Source: Adiantum capillus-veneris (taxonomy: Eukaryota > Streptophyta > Polypodiopsida > Polypodiales > Pteridaceae). Taken from it: DNA of 64,000 nt. The position numbers and the translations under genes were made by a program. Below are positions 52,139 to 62,450 of the stretch, piece after piece; the stretch's first letter is position 1; each line of letters begins with the position of its first letter. The DNA lies in NCBI GenBank assembly GCA_014529385.2, contig CM043953.1:110614549-110678548 (forward strand). The letters run 5' to 3'. Below the pieces are notes generated by a model. That model was not told the origin of the DNA and ran no database searches. It worked only from the letters and a program-made list of their open reading frames with translations.

Positions 52139-53612
52139 TGAAACCGGCCTGTATAATCCAAAAAGGGCGGTAGACTTTAAACTTAACCTTATTTGCTTTC
52201 ACCCATTTAATTTGTCGCCCATTTTACCTGTACTTTCAAGACACAACAAAGAGGAGAGGGATACAGGCTGCTAGATTGCACCTGTATAAGTAGACCGACA
52301 CCAGATTGGCCCCTAACTTAGGCGCCCCTTTCGGTTTCTTTATTGTTCAAAAGAGGCAATAAACGTTGTGGTTCCCTACAAGCTGCCCCGCAGAAACTCG
52401 GCTGAATTTCCACTGTTCCGGCCTGATTTCGGTAGCATAACTGTACTAGGACACTTCACACTCAGTATTTCCACGCATTGACTGACTTTCCCGACGCATA
52501 CAGGCACTTTGCAAAACCTGGCGAGAATCTGAAGCACGCTGAATTCTCTGTTTTCAGCCCCGAAAATGTGCCAGATCACCTATACAGCGGTCCACTCGCG
52601 TCCCCGAACCTCCTGGGGGTATTAGGGACCGTTTAGGGCCAAAACCCTAAACCTGCAAAAATACACAGCAGGCTGTAATTTACTGTTTCGGGCTCCGTTT
52701 CGCGTGCCGGTCGCATCCGTAGCAAGTCCTCGAGCTCCCGCACCTGTAGGGCTACTTGCCCTTTGAATCGGACGAGATCTCTGGCGTGAAACCTCTCCGA
52801 ATTCACCTGTACCTGCGGGGGATTAGCCGCTAGCTAATCCAGTACCTGTGCAAGAGGCTCTTGCCTCGGCAATCGCGCATGAACCCACACAACTGTACAT
52901 TGGTCAAATGAAAAGCCCACTAGAGGGGCATAACATACAGCCATAGAGGAGAGAGAGGGCAGTGCGTAGCGTGCAGGGCATCACTCTTGGCACTGCACTG
53001 TACATAGGAGGGAAAGCAAGCACTCCATAGCTGTTAACCTGTGAGACAGGCTGAAAATGAGCCCTTCTCCTCTCTAAAATCAGCGCCCCCTTCTCTTGCA
53101 TGAGGAAAGTGCACCAGAAGGTGCCACTTGGCACATTTATAAGCATTTTCCCGTTTCGGGGTTGCCGCCTAAAAATCTCCCAACCGGTCGCCCAATTGAC
53201 TTCACGGTAGAGTAAGAAAATGTTCTCCTTGTCATTCCGGAGGTGATGACGCAAACACATTTTCAGGTCCCAAAATAGCAGTTCCCTAAATTTTAGGAGA
53301 TGCTGCCATTGTATCTTTCTAGGTCATCTGACCCTCTTTGTACACTGCAGCCACACCCAGAACTGAAATGTAGCCTCTCTAACAAAGGATTCCAATTTGG
53401 CTAGTCAATGACTCCACTTGGCTAACCATAGTCCTTGTCCAACTTTAGTGCTCTCTTGCCCTCAGGCCTGGACTCGCTCTGGACAGTTCCACACTAGCTA
53501 TGCAATGCAGGGCAGTTAGATTTCCCGAGGGGTGTTTCCAAAAAGTGAAAGTAAATAGAGAATAAGAAAGAAATCAACAAAAAGGATAGATAGTAGTCAC
53601 ATGTTGGTGACA
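52139..53612 (-). mobile_element. Solo LTR S (J/K family) inside K
   Basis: 1474 bp with a perfect TSD catac (52134-52138, 53613-53617). No internal sequence: K integrase resumes directly at actccaccaatggc. It is the product of recombination between the LTRs of an inserted element. The shared motif at about 52324 has lost two bases. Confidence 0.94.
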
Positions 53613-55847
53613 CATACTCCACCAATGGCAAATACTGCTCCCACTTTCCTTTATGCTCTGACACATAGCACTACAGTAGATCTAGGACAGTAGAATTTGC
53701 CTCTTCTAACTGCCCATCTGTTTGAGGATGAAATGACGAAGAGAATTTGAGCGTGGTGCCCATATTCTCAAACAAGCCTCTCCAGAACAAACTTGTCATG
53801 CGTGGATCACGGTCGCTAACAATCGATTGTGGCATGCCATGATACTTGAAAATATTGCTCATAAACAAGCGTGCCATTTGATCTGGCTTTATCTTCTTCC
53901 TGAAAGGAATAAAATGAGTCTGTTTGCTAAATCTGCAAATAATGGTCCAAATACCATCGTTTCCTGTTTGCGTTCTCGGAAGATCAAAGATAAAATCCAT
54001 AGCAATACTTTCCCATGGTTTATCTGGAATAGGTAGTGGTTGCAATAACCCTGGTGCCTTTTGCCTGTCAAACTTGACCTTCTGGCAAATTAGGCATTCT
54101 CGCACAAAGGCATCCACATCCCTTCTCAATGTAGGCCAATAGAAGAATGTCTCAACCGCTTTAACTGTAGCATCGATACCACGATGCCCTGCATACGGTG
54201 GGACACGACTCTCTTCCATAACTTTGCATCGCAATGGCTTTATGACACACAATCTGCCATGCATCATCATGAACCCATCTTTAAGAAGATAGTGTTCATG
54301 ACGTTGTCCATCCATTAGTTGCTCGAAGACCCTTTCAAAATCTTCATCATTTGCATACTGTTCTCTCATATCATCAAGTTCATGATGATAAGGAATTGAC
54401 ACAGTTGAAATTTGTGGCTTCCTTGACAAGGCATCAGCCACAACGTTCTTCTTGCCTTCCACATGCACAATCTGAAAATGGAACATGGACAAAATATTTG
54501 CCCATCGCATATGCTTCTCAGATAACTTTGTCTGTGTCAAGAAGTATCGCAAGGTCTGATGGTCTGTTTGGACAACGAAATCTGCACCTAGCAGGTAGTT
54601 TTTCCAACTTAAGAGCGCCTGAATCACAGCCAGTAACTCTTTCTCATAGACCTGCATGGTCATCTCTGGCCCTTGCAAAATTCTGCTCTCATAGGCTACT
54701 ACCCTGCCATCTTGCATTAGCACTGCACCAATGCTATTACCACAGGCATCACATTGGACCACAAATGACTTCCTAAGATCTGGCAACACAATGACTGGAT
54801 CTTAGGTCATCTTTTCCTTTAAGAGATTAAAAGGTGAAATCTCTCTCTGTGTCCATCTAAAGGTGACTGCCTTCTTTTGAAGAGCATGTAAAGGTGAAGC
54901 AATCTCAGCGAATTTCGGATAAACCTTCTATAATAGGAGCATAGTCCCAAGAAACTTCGGACATCGTGCACCGTCTTCAAATCTGGCCATGACTTGATCG
55001 CTTCAACTTTTGCAGGATCCATTGTGATACCATCCTTTGAGACAATGTGTCCCAGAAAGTGAATCTCTTCCAGAAAAAACTCACTTTTCTTTGCATTGAT
55101 GAGCAACCTATGACTGCGTAGCTCTTCCAACACAATGGCCAAGTGATGCCTATGCTCCTCTTCATTCTTTGAGTAGACTATCATGTCATCAAAGAATGTA
55201 CCAACAAACTGCTGGTGTGGACGGAAAATTCTGTCCATCATCCTATTGAACGTAGCAGGAGCATTTGTGAGACCAAAGGGCATCACTAAAAATTCGTAAA
55301 GGCCAAACGTTGTTCTAAAAGCAGTCTTGTGCACATCCTCTGACCTAATGCGGATGTGATGGTACCCACTCTTTAGATCTATCCTGCTAAACATAGCTGC
55401 TCCTTCTAATTTGTCCATAATATCATCAATTCTAGGTATAGGGAACCTATTCTTGATGGTATTCTTGTTCAGTGCACGGTAGTTGATGCACATACGCCAT
55501 GAGCCATCCTTTTTTTGCACCAACAACACTGGAGAACAGAATGGAGATGAACTCGGCTGTATCAGCCCCTTTTCTAACAGCTCCTGTACTTGGCCCATTA
55601 TCTCTTTCTGCTGAGCCGCACTAACCCTGTATGGAGGCTTATTTGGTGGGCTATTGCCTGGCACCAAATCTATCGCATGGTCCTCGGGTCTCTCTGGCGG
55701 TAATTGAGACGGTAATGAATCGGAAAAACAATCACTATACTGTTGTAAAAACATTGACCTTTCTTTATCTAGCACAGATAAATTTGATTCATCACAATCT
55801 GACACTTCACGTGCAAAAACCAAGTACGCAGAAAGATGCTTTTTCAT
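53613..55847 (-). pseudogene. K pol (RT, RNase H, integrase core), broken
   Basis: Matches J pol. RT has catalytic FFDDMIVYS (about 55187), RNase H reads CDACGNSIGAVLMQDGR, and the integrase core is present (SDRDPRM, DGQLEEAN). Lesions are a TAG after NSTVLDLL (near 53673), a TAA near 54804 and a one-base deletion near 54914. The upstream frame keeps SNLSVLDKERSMFLQQ, proving that the J deletion near 40876 is private to J. Confidence 0.9.
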
Positions 55848-57990
55848 TACAGAAGTAATAGCAGAAGCTGATACAATGGGAATAGACTCCCCCTTTAAGC
55901 TTTACATCCAGAATGTGAGTCTTTCCCCTGCTTTGTACAATGATCCTTTTGTTGTAGGCATCCATGATTCCCTGTACATGAAACAACCAAGGAATACCTA
56001 ACAACACATCACATCCGTCCAGTGGCATGATGTAAAATTCTTCAGCATCTACATAGGACTGGATATGTAGAGGCAACTTTCCAATGATGGGTGTCACAGC
56101 CTCTGTATGGCCAGGACATGCCAAACCTGCCTCTGCTGTATACCCCATCTCTTCAGGTCTGATTCCCAACTTTGAAGCCAATTTTGGGGAAATGAAGTTG
56201 GCTTTGGCACCTGGATCAAAGAAGATAAGCACTGTTTGATCCCTGACCTTTCCCCATGCTCTGTAAAGCTCACTTGCATCTGAATTTGGCTTATCGCCCA
56301 CCATATCTGGCACTAGACTAGCCATGGGCTTCTTTCCTTTCCTGTCCTCCTTGTCTTCAGAATCAGCTGGCCTTTTCTTTGTAGGACAGTTGTAAGCAAT
56401 GTGGCCAGGCTGCTCACAGATAAAGCATTTGTTCTCTGACCTCAGGACCTTCTTTTGCTCTTCAGACTTGCAAGGAAAACTTCTTTTCCATTTCTTCGCT
56501 GGTTCCTTTTCTGATTCAGCTGAAGCTTTGCCTTTCCCTGCGTTGGCTGGCTCTTGAGTCCCTTTTGGAGCCTCATTGGGAACGTGCTTCTTCGCTGAAT
56601 TTTTCTTGGCTGATCCTTCCTTGACGCAAGTATTGAATTCACAATCTTCTCCCTTGAGCAAACCATTGCCAGTGTTTGCTACCTCGATGAGCTGCGTCAA
56701 AGTAGTGACTTTGGTCTTCGTGCAGTATTTTCTCAATCCTTTGGGTAGGCCACAACAGTATTTTTCAATCTGTTCTGTCAATGGCACAAACCTATAGGAA
56801 GTTACTGGAAGTAGAGCTTTCCAAAACTTCCGATTGTAATCATCCAGATTCTTGCAAGTAGCAGCATTAAGTTGGTGACATTCTGTCATGACATCTGCTT
56901 CAAAATCATTAGATAACCATGCTGTTGCAAAATCTGCTTGAAGTAAATCCACGTGGACGGAGCTTGTCCTTGAAGCAATAAAGTTGTCCACCATTGTCCC
57001 GCATTCCCTGTCAAGAAAGTGGCTGCCTTGCGGACCTTTGAAGCCTCTGTAAAGTTTCCCCCTGCATAGGCCTTGTCAAACTGCTGGAGGAATGAGAGAG
57101 CCTTCTTCCTGTCATCAAACCTTGTAAAGGTCGTGAATGTCACACCTTTGCCACCTTCTTTGTACGGAGTTGGCTTTTCCAGCGGCGTTAAATTGTCATA
57201 TGGAAGTGATTGAAACATGGGAACACTGTTAGGGTTCATTTGTGTTCCCTGACCGCAATTAAGTTGACTTGGAAATGCCATATTTGGCTGCTGATTTGTA
57301 TTTCCAGCCATACCAAAATTTGCCTGTGGCATTCCAAATTGGCCCTGAGTGCTCTGAAACCCTGGTAGCATGCCCGTGACACCATACATGGGGTTAGGCA
57401 TCATCGTTTAAGCATCCCCGAACACTGTCCCTGGCGTGTAAAACTGATTTCCAGGTGCATGACCAGCCATGCTCTGGAATACCGATTCACCTCCAAAATA
57501 GCCAGGGTGTACTGAAGGTGGTGGGAAGACCTGTTGCATAGCCTGTAGGTTGCTTCCCTGCCCATTAGAACCAGCTATAGGCTGTTGAAAGGTGGCTGGC
57601 TGAAGTGGTACAGCTTGAAAGACTGGCATCTCAGCCACCTGTTCTTGCACCTTAGGCATAGGTTGTGGAGACTGCATGTTCTCCGTCAAGTGTACATGTG
57701 TTTCCATTGACTATGCAGTATGAATCACCTGTGCTTGAGCCTTAACAGGCTTTTGAATATGATCCAGTGACCCAACTTGCTGAGACAGAAGAGAAGGTTG
57801 TAGAAAGGCTAAAAACCTCGGGTTCTGCATTACTTGTGTGAACATAGCCACAGCAGTAGCCAACTGGGTCCTGAATATATCATCATTCGTCTGTGGTGGT
57901 CTTGAGGACTCACCCACGTCATGTGTCTGTTGACCCTGTTAAGAGGAAACCTCTTCAGTCACATCATCTGGTCTGTCAGCCATAATTGCT
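55848..57990 (-). pseudogene. K gag-protease, broken
   Basis: Same layout as J: a Gln/Met/Pro-rich N-terminus (57408-57990, with stops near 57410, 57715 and 57940), gag domain (KALSFLQQFDKAYAGG), knuckle CFICEQPGHIAYNCP and protease FFDPGAKANFISPKLA. A one-base insertion near 55892 (ccccc for cccc) and a deletion near 56932 break the frame. Confidence 0.9.
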
Positions 57991-58090
57991 ATTTCCTGTG
58001 TTTGGTCTATGATCCCTTGTGTCTTCAAGCCCAAACTGACCAAGGCTCACTTCTATGGGAAAAAGTGATTTAATCCCGTCGATGGAACCA

Positions 58091-59565
58091 TGAAACCGGC
58101 CTGTTCAATCCAAAAAGGGCGGTAGACTTTACTTCAAACCTTAATTTAGCTTTCACCCATTATTAGTCGTCTATTCTACTTGTACTTTCAAGACACAACA
58201 CGGGGGAAAGGGATACAGGCTGCTAGAATGCGCCTGTATGAGAAGACCGACACCAGATTGGCCCCTAACTTAGGCGCCCCTTTCGGTATTTCTTTATTGT
58301 TCAAAAGAGGGAATAAACGCTGTGGATCCCTACAAGTTGCCCCGCACAAACTCGGCTGAATTTCAAATGTTCCGGCCCGATTTCGGCACCATAATTGTAC
58401 TAGGACCCCTCACAGTGAGTATTCCCACCCATTCACTGACTTTCCCGACGCATACGGGCACTTTGCAAAACCTGGCGAGAACCTGCAGCACGCTGAATTC
58501 TCTGTTTTCAGCCCCGAAAATGTGCCAGATCACTTGTACAGCGGTCCCTTCATGTCCCCAAACCTCCTGGGGGTATTAGGGACCATTTAGGGCCAAAACC
58601 CTAAACCTGCAAAAATACACAGCAGGCTGTAATTTACTGTTTCGGGCTCGGTTTTGCGTGCCGGTCGCATCCGTAGCAAGTCCTCGAGCTCCCGCACCTG
58701 TAGGGCTACTTGCCCTTTGAATCGGACGAGATTTCTGGCGTGAAACCTCTCCGAATTCACCTGTACCTGCGGGGGATTAGCCGCTAGCTAATCCAGTACC
58801 TGTGCAAGAGGCTCTTGCCTCGGCAATCGCGCATGAACCCACACAACTGTACATTGGTCAAATGAAAAGCCCACTAGAGGGGCATAACATACTGCCATAG
58901 GGGAGAGAGAGGGCAGTGCGTAGCGTGCAGGGCATCACTCCTGGCACCGCACTGTACATAGGAGGGAAAGCAAGCACTCCATAGCTCTTAACCTGTGAGA
59001 CAGGCTGAAAATGAGCCCTTCTCCTCTCTAAAATCAACGCCCCCTTCTCTTGCATGAGGAAAGTGCACCAGAAGGTGCCACTTGGCACATTTATAAGCAT
59101 TTTCCCGTTTCGGGGTTGCCGCCTAAAATTCTCCCAACCGGTCGCCCAATTGACTTCACGGCAGAGTAAGGAAATGTTCTCCTTGTCATTCCGGAGGTGA
59201 TGACGCAAACACATTTTCAGGTCCCAAAATAGCAGTTCCCTAAATTTTAGGAGATGCTGCCATTGTATCTTTCTAGGTCATCTGACCCTCTTTGTACACT
59301 GCAGCCACACCCAGAACTGAATGTAGCCTCTGTAACAAAGGATTCCAGTTTGGCTAGTCAATGACCCCACTTGGCTAACCATAGTCCTTGTCCAACTTTA
59401 GTGGTCTCTTGCCCTCAAGCCTGGACTCCCTCTGGACAGTTCCACACTAGCTATGCAATGCAGGGCAATTAGATTTCCCGAGGGGTGATTCCAAAAAGTG
59501 AAAGTAAATAAATAATAAGAAAGAAATCAACAAAAAGGATAGATAGTAGTCACACGTTGGTGACA
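58091..59565 (-). repeat. K 5' LTR
   Basis: 1475 bp. Shared motif at 58277-58294. The LTR ORF is open at 58858-59214. It ends ttggtgaca before the TSD. Confidence 0.93.
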
Positions 59566-60749
59566 ATGAGTGCTCCGAACTGTGCTCAAGGTTCCTTTTA
59601 CTTACGGATGGGAGAGCCTTCCGTTCCTTTAGTGAGAGAGTGCAATGGACACAAACAAAGTGATGAACACTGTGAATGAAGGTGCTGAGACTGAGAGATA
59701 GAGAGAAAAGAATACGGCACCAGAATGTTGTCAAAACCCTCCTCCGAAGGCCCCACTCATTATGGCGAGAGCGGTCTACTATTGATTGCACAAATCTCTA
59801 CAATGCTTTGGACTTGCCGACGATGTCGATGACGATGAGGACGATGACGAGACGGCTTGAAATCTGAAAATGCTTAGGCTGAAATCTGCAAATCTTTATC
59901 TGTTGAATTTTGACTCTATGTCGATGGCGACGATGCAACGACGACGCGCTGAAAACGCAGATGCTGAAATCTGCATTTTCCGGGCTGAAACTGCAAACTT
60001 CGGCGGATCTGACCGTGCGGCGAGGATCTGCTGCGGGAAGGTGAGATCTGCGAGGTTTGGGAGTTCTTCTGTGGGTTCTAACTGCTGAAAACTGAAAACG
60101 CTGGTCTATGGGCTGAAGATCTGCAAAAACGCTGAGGTGTCAGGGACGCAAAAACGATAGGGCTGATTTGGGCTCTGCTGTGGAAATCTGCTAACGCTAG
60201 GGAGTCTGTCGTGTCTTGGTGTGGATTTGTTGTGCCTTGCTATGGATCTGTTGATGTGCAATGCAAAAACGCAAGGGGCTGAATTGCATGCAAAAACGCT
60301 AGGCTGGATCTGGGTCTTGATGCAAAAAACGCTAGGTAAACTGCCGGTGGGGGGTCTTGTTGAGAAGGTGCCTGTTGAACGCGAAGTTCCTGCTGCCTCT
60401 TTTGCCATAATCTACTAGCACTAGGTTTCTTATATACATCCTTACTGAATTTGCCCTACCTAGTTCCCAACAAGAGTCACTTAAAAATAATAAGTGAAAA
60501 ATGTCAAAAATAGGGAAAATAAGTCTATGCAGTGTAAATGCTCCTGATGGGTTTTGATGGAAACCTGATGATCATGCTGTGTGCAACCAGAGGATATACA
60601 TTTAATCTAAGTGTCTGGATATGCAGGGTCTGCGAATAGACTCACAAAAGTGCCAGATCACTTCCTAATTTAGACTGACTGAATTGAACTGAACCTTGGT
60701 CATGAAGTAGCTTGTCCACGTGCACATACGGTTAGATGTGTCACGTGAC
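59566..60749 (-). repeat. H2 5' LTR, right part
   Basis: Resumes atgagtgctccgaactgtgc and ends with the palindrome TGTCACGTGACA at 60738-60749. It contains the inverse of the TAGCGTTTTTG array (caaaaacgct units, 60120-60340) and tctatttttgacatttttcac-like sequence. Confidence 0.88.
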
Positions 60750-61282
60750 ATTAGCTTTCTTGCAGATGCAAAAGAAGATTGACAACCGAAATAGCCAGGG
60801 TAGTAAGCCCCCTTTTTACGCTTTTTCACTTGCTTTTTGGATTGATTGTTTGTGTCGTCCAAAAGCCGACTGATCTTTGTGTGAACCACCTCCTAAAATT
60901 CTTACGCTCTGTGAACATCCTCGGAGAAGGAGGTTTCTTGATTGCCGGTTTGATGGGTGGTTCTGTGGCTTTCTGCCACTGGGTGTGCACTTGTGCGATG
61001 GATTCCTGAGCAAAATTTTTGCAAACTGAGGATCCTTCGCAAATTTAATCATTTGCTTTGTGCACTCGTCAATCTGTTGTCGACGTTCCATCTCTTGAAT
61101 TTCGTACTGAGTAGGCTGAGGTTGCCTGTACTCTTTCTCTGTTAATTCATCAAAATCTTCTTCGTGATCTCGCATTAGTAGATGCAGAAGAGGTCGACTG
61201 ATTCTTTTTAGAATCCTTAAGTGTCACGAGAAAAGGATCGGATTTCTCGGTAGAAGAGAAATCGGCCGTCCTCGAATACTAC
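60750..61282 (-). pseudogene. Gypsy G gag N-terminal part and PBS
   Basis: The minus strand encodes MRDHEEDFDELTEKEYRQPQ, EMERRQQIDECTKQMIKFAK and, after a shift, VKKRKKGAYYPGYFGCQSSF, matching the N-terminal order of B gag (ERREIERRQLI...KKGTDFPGYLG). The PBS on the minus strand is gtagtattcgag, which is TGGTATCAGAG with several changes, consistent with an old element. Confidence 0.8.
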
Positions 61283-61804
61283 TGTAACAAACTTGGACAC
61301 CCCAAGTCAAGATTCTTTCGCGACACTGCAAAGATTCACTTTAAAACAAATCACAAAAGACGACACGGCTCGGCGTAGTTCCGTGCCAAGAGGTATTGGC
61401 CCCAAAGACTGGCACCCCTTTCGGTATTTCTTTTTATATTAATCTGTGTGCAAAGTACAAGGGAGTCCGCGTGAACTCACTCTCAGACTCTGCGTCTAGA
61501 TGCTCTGAGTAATGAGTTCACAAAAGACTAATTTATTCTTACAAGGGATGCCCTTAACTCAAAAGATTCAACTCAAAAGCATTATGCCCAAAAGCTGGCC
61601 AATGTAATTTCCGAAAATCGTACGGATTGCCACATCAGCAGGTCAGCGTGTTTTACGAAAATCTACCACGTCAGCAGTCAGCGCAATTTGCGGGGGTTCG
61701 TACAGTTTGCCACGTCAGCCTGTCGACGCGTTTTCCGGGCTCTTGCCACGTTAGCAAGGTGTGTGTGTGTATCTGGGGGCCTACCACATCACCAGTTTGT
61801 GACA
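61283..61804 (-). repeat. Gypsy G 5' LTR
   Basis: 522 bp from tgtaacaaacttgg to gtttgtgaca on the + strand. Shared motif at 61415-61432. U3 is rich in ccacgtcag units between 61630 and 61790, and a short (GT)n lies at 61760-61770. Confidence 0.85.
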
Positions 61805-62450
61805 TCTGGCCCAAAAGCAACCAACGTGAATCGTGGAAATCCGTACAGCCTTCGACGTCAGCATGTCAGCGCTTTTTACGGATATCCGTACGGCAATCCA
61901 TGTCAGCATGTCAACGCTTTTTACGGGAATCCGTACAGTTCTGCCACGTCATTAGGTATGGGCAGTATTGCCACGTCATCATTTGTGACATACCCTCCTC
62001 TTGAAAGAATTGTAATCGCCCTCGATTACGCCTACAAAATTAGACACCGACTCTTAAGTACCGACGCACTAGATGACACAAATCTAGCACTTGTACAAAG
62101 ACTCACATCACATTCACATTCAGATCATATCACATAAAAATCCATCCAGATCTAGGACCATGATTCTTGGCAACTTATTTAGTAATCGCATCTAGATCCA
62201 CACTGGACCTCACTGTTGTCGGATTAACTAAATCTTATTGCGATCATGTCATAGATTTCTCAAGACTGAAATGCTGCAGTCATTTGGTCAATCATTCCAT
62301 CTTTCAATATTGCACTCAAACACAATCACATGTGTAAGTAATCATTACCAAGAATTCCAGTTCATCAATCAGACACTTGAGTTCATATTGAACGGAGTGT
62401 CTCAATCATTCAGTTCTAGTCATCTTATCGCTGTGTAGCCATCTCATCCC
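61805..62450 (-). mobile_element. Partial gypsy LTR, PPT and 3' internal tail
   Basis: 61805-61990 is the U3 part of a G-like LTR, containing tandem units of the type catgtcagcgctttttacgg. It ends catttgtgaca. The PPT (minus aagaggagggta) follows at 61991-62003, then a tail matching A 14943-15300 at lower identity (atgattcttggcaa, aaatgctgcagtcattt). The arrangement copies that of 22856-23219. Confidence 0.75.

Larger units (their letters stand above)
49392..59565 (-). mobile_element. Ty3/gypsy element K (J family), older copy
   Basis: Perfect TSD atgag (49387-49391, 59566-59570). LTRs 49392-50867 (1476 bp) and 58091-59565 (1475 bp) show clearly more differences than those of J. The internal region matches J throughout but has stops and frameshifts, and a solo LTR (52139-53612) sits in integrase. 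The PBS candidate is at 58072-58090 and the PPT at 50868-50881. Confidence 0.94.
35354..60749 (-). mobile_element. Non-autonomous LTR element H2, host for J, H3 and K
   Basis: On the minus strand the 5' LTR is 49344-49391 plus 59571-60749. The internal 5' part is 48920-49343, the internal 3' part 45072-45589, and the 3' LTR 35354-36017 plus 44681-45071. The flanks tcagc (35349-35353) and ttagc (60750-60754) are a 4/5 duplication that falls inside a codon-perfect join of G gag. About 920 bp of internal sequence present in H1 is missing at the site where H3 lies. Confidence 0.82.
30363..61804 (-). mobile_element. Old gypsy element G (5' half), host for F and H2
   Basis: G consists of the RT start (30363-30601), protease and zinc knuckle (33499-34472), gag (34473-35353 and 60750-61200), a degenerate PBS (61271-61282) and the 5' LTR (61283-61804). 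Across F the protein reads SRAQNEEIM then [10 protein letters not shown]. Across H2 it reads FASARK then LKKHVRFEGL. Both joins match the family, so these pieces are one element. Its 3' half may be fragment M at 12766-14367. Confidence 0.82.
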
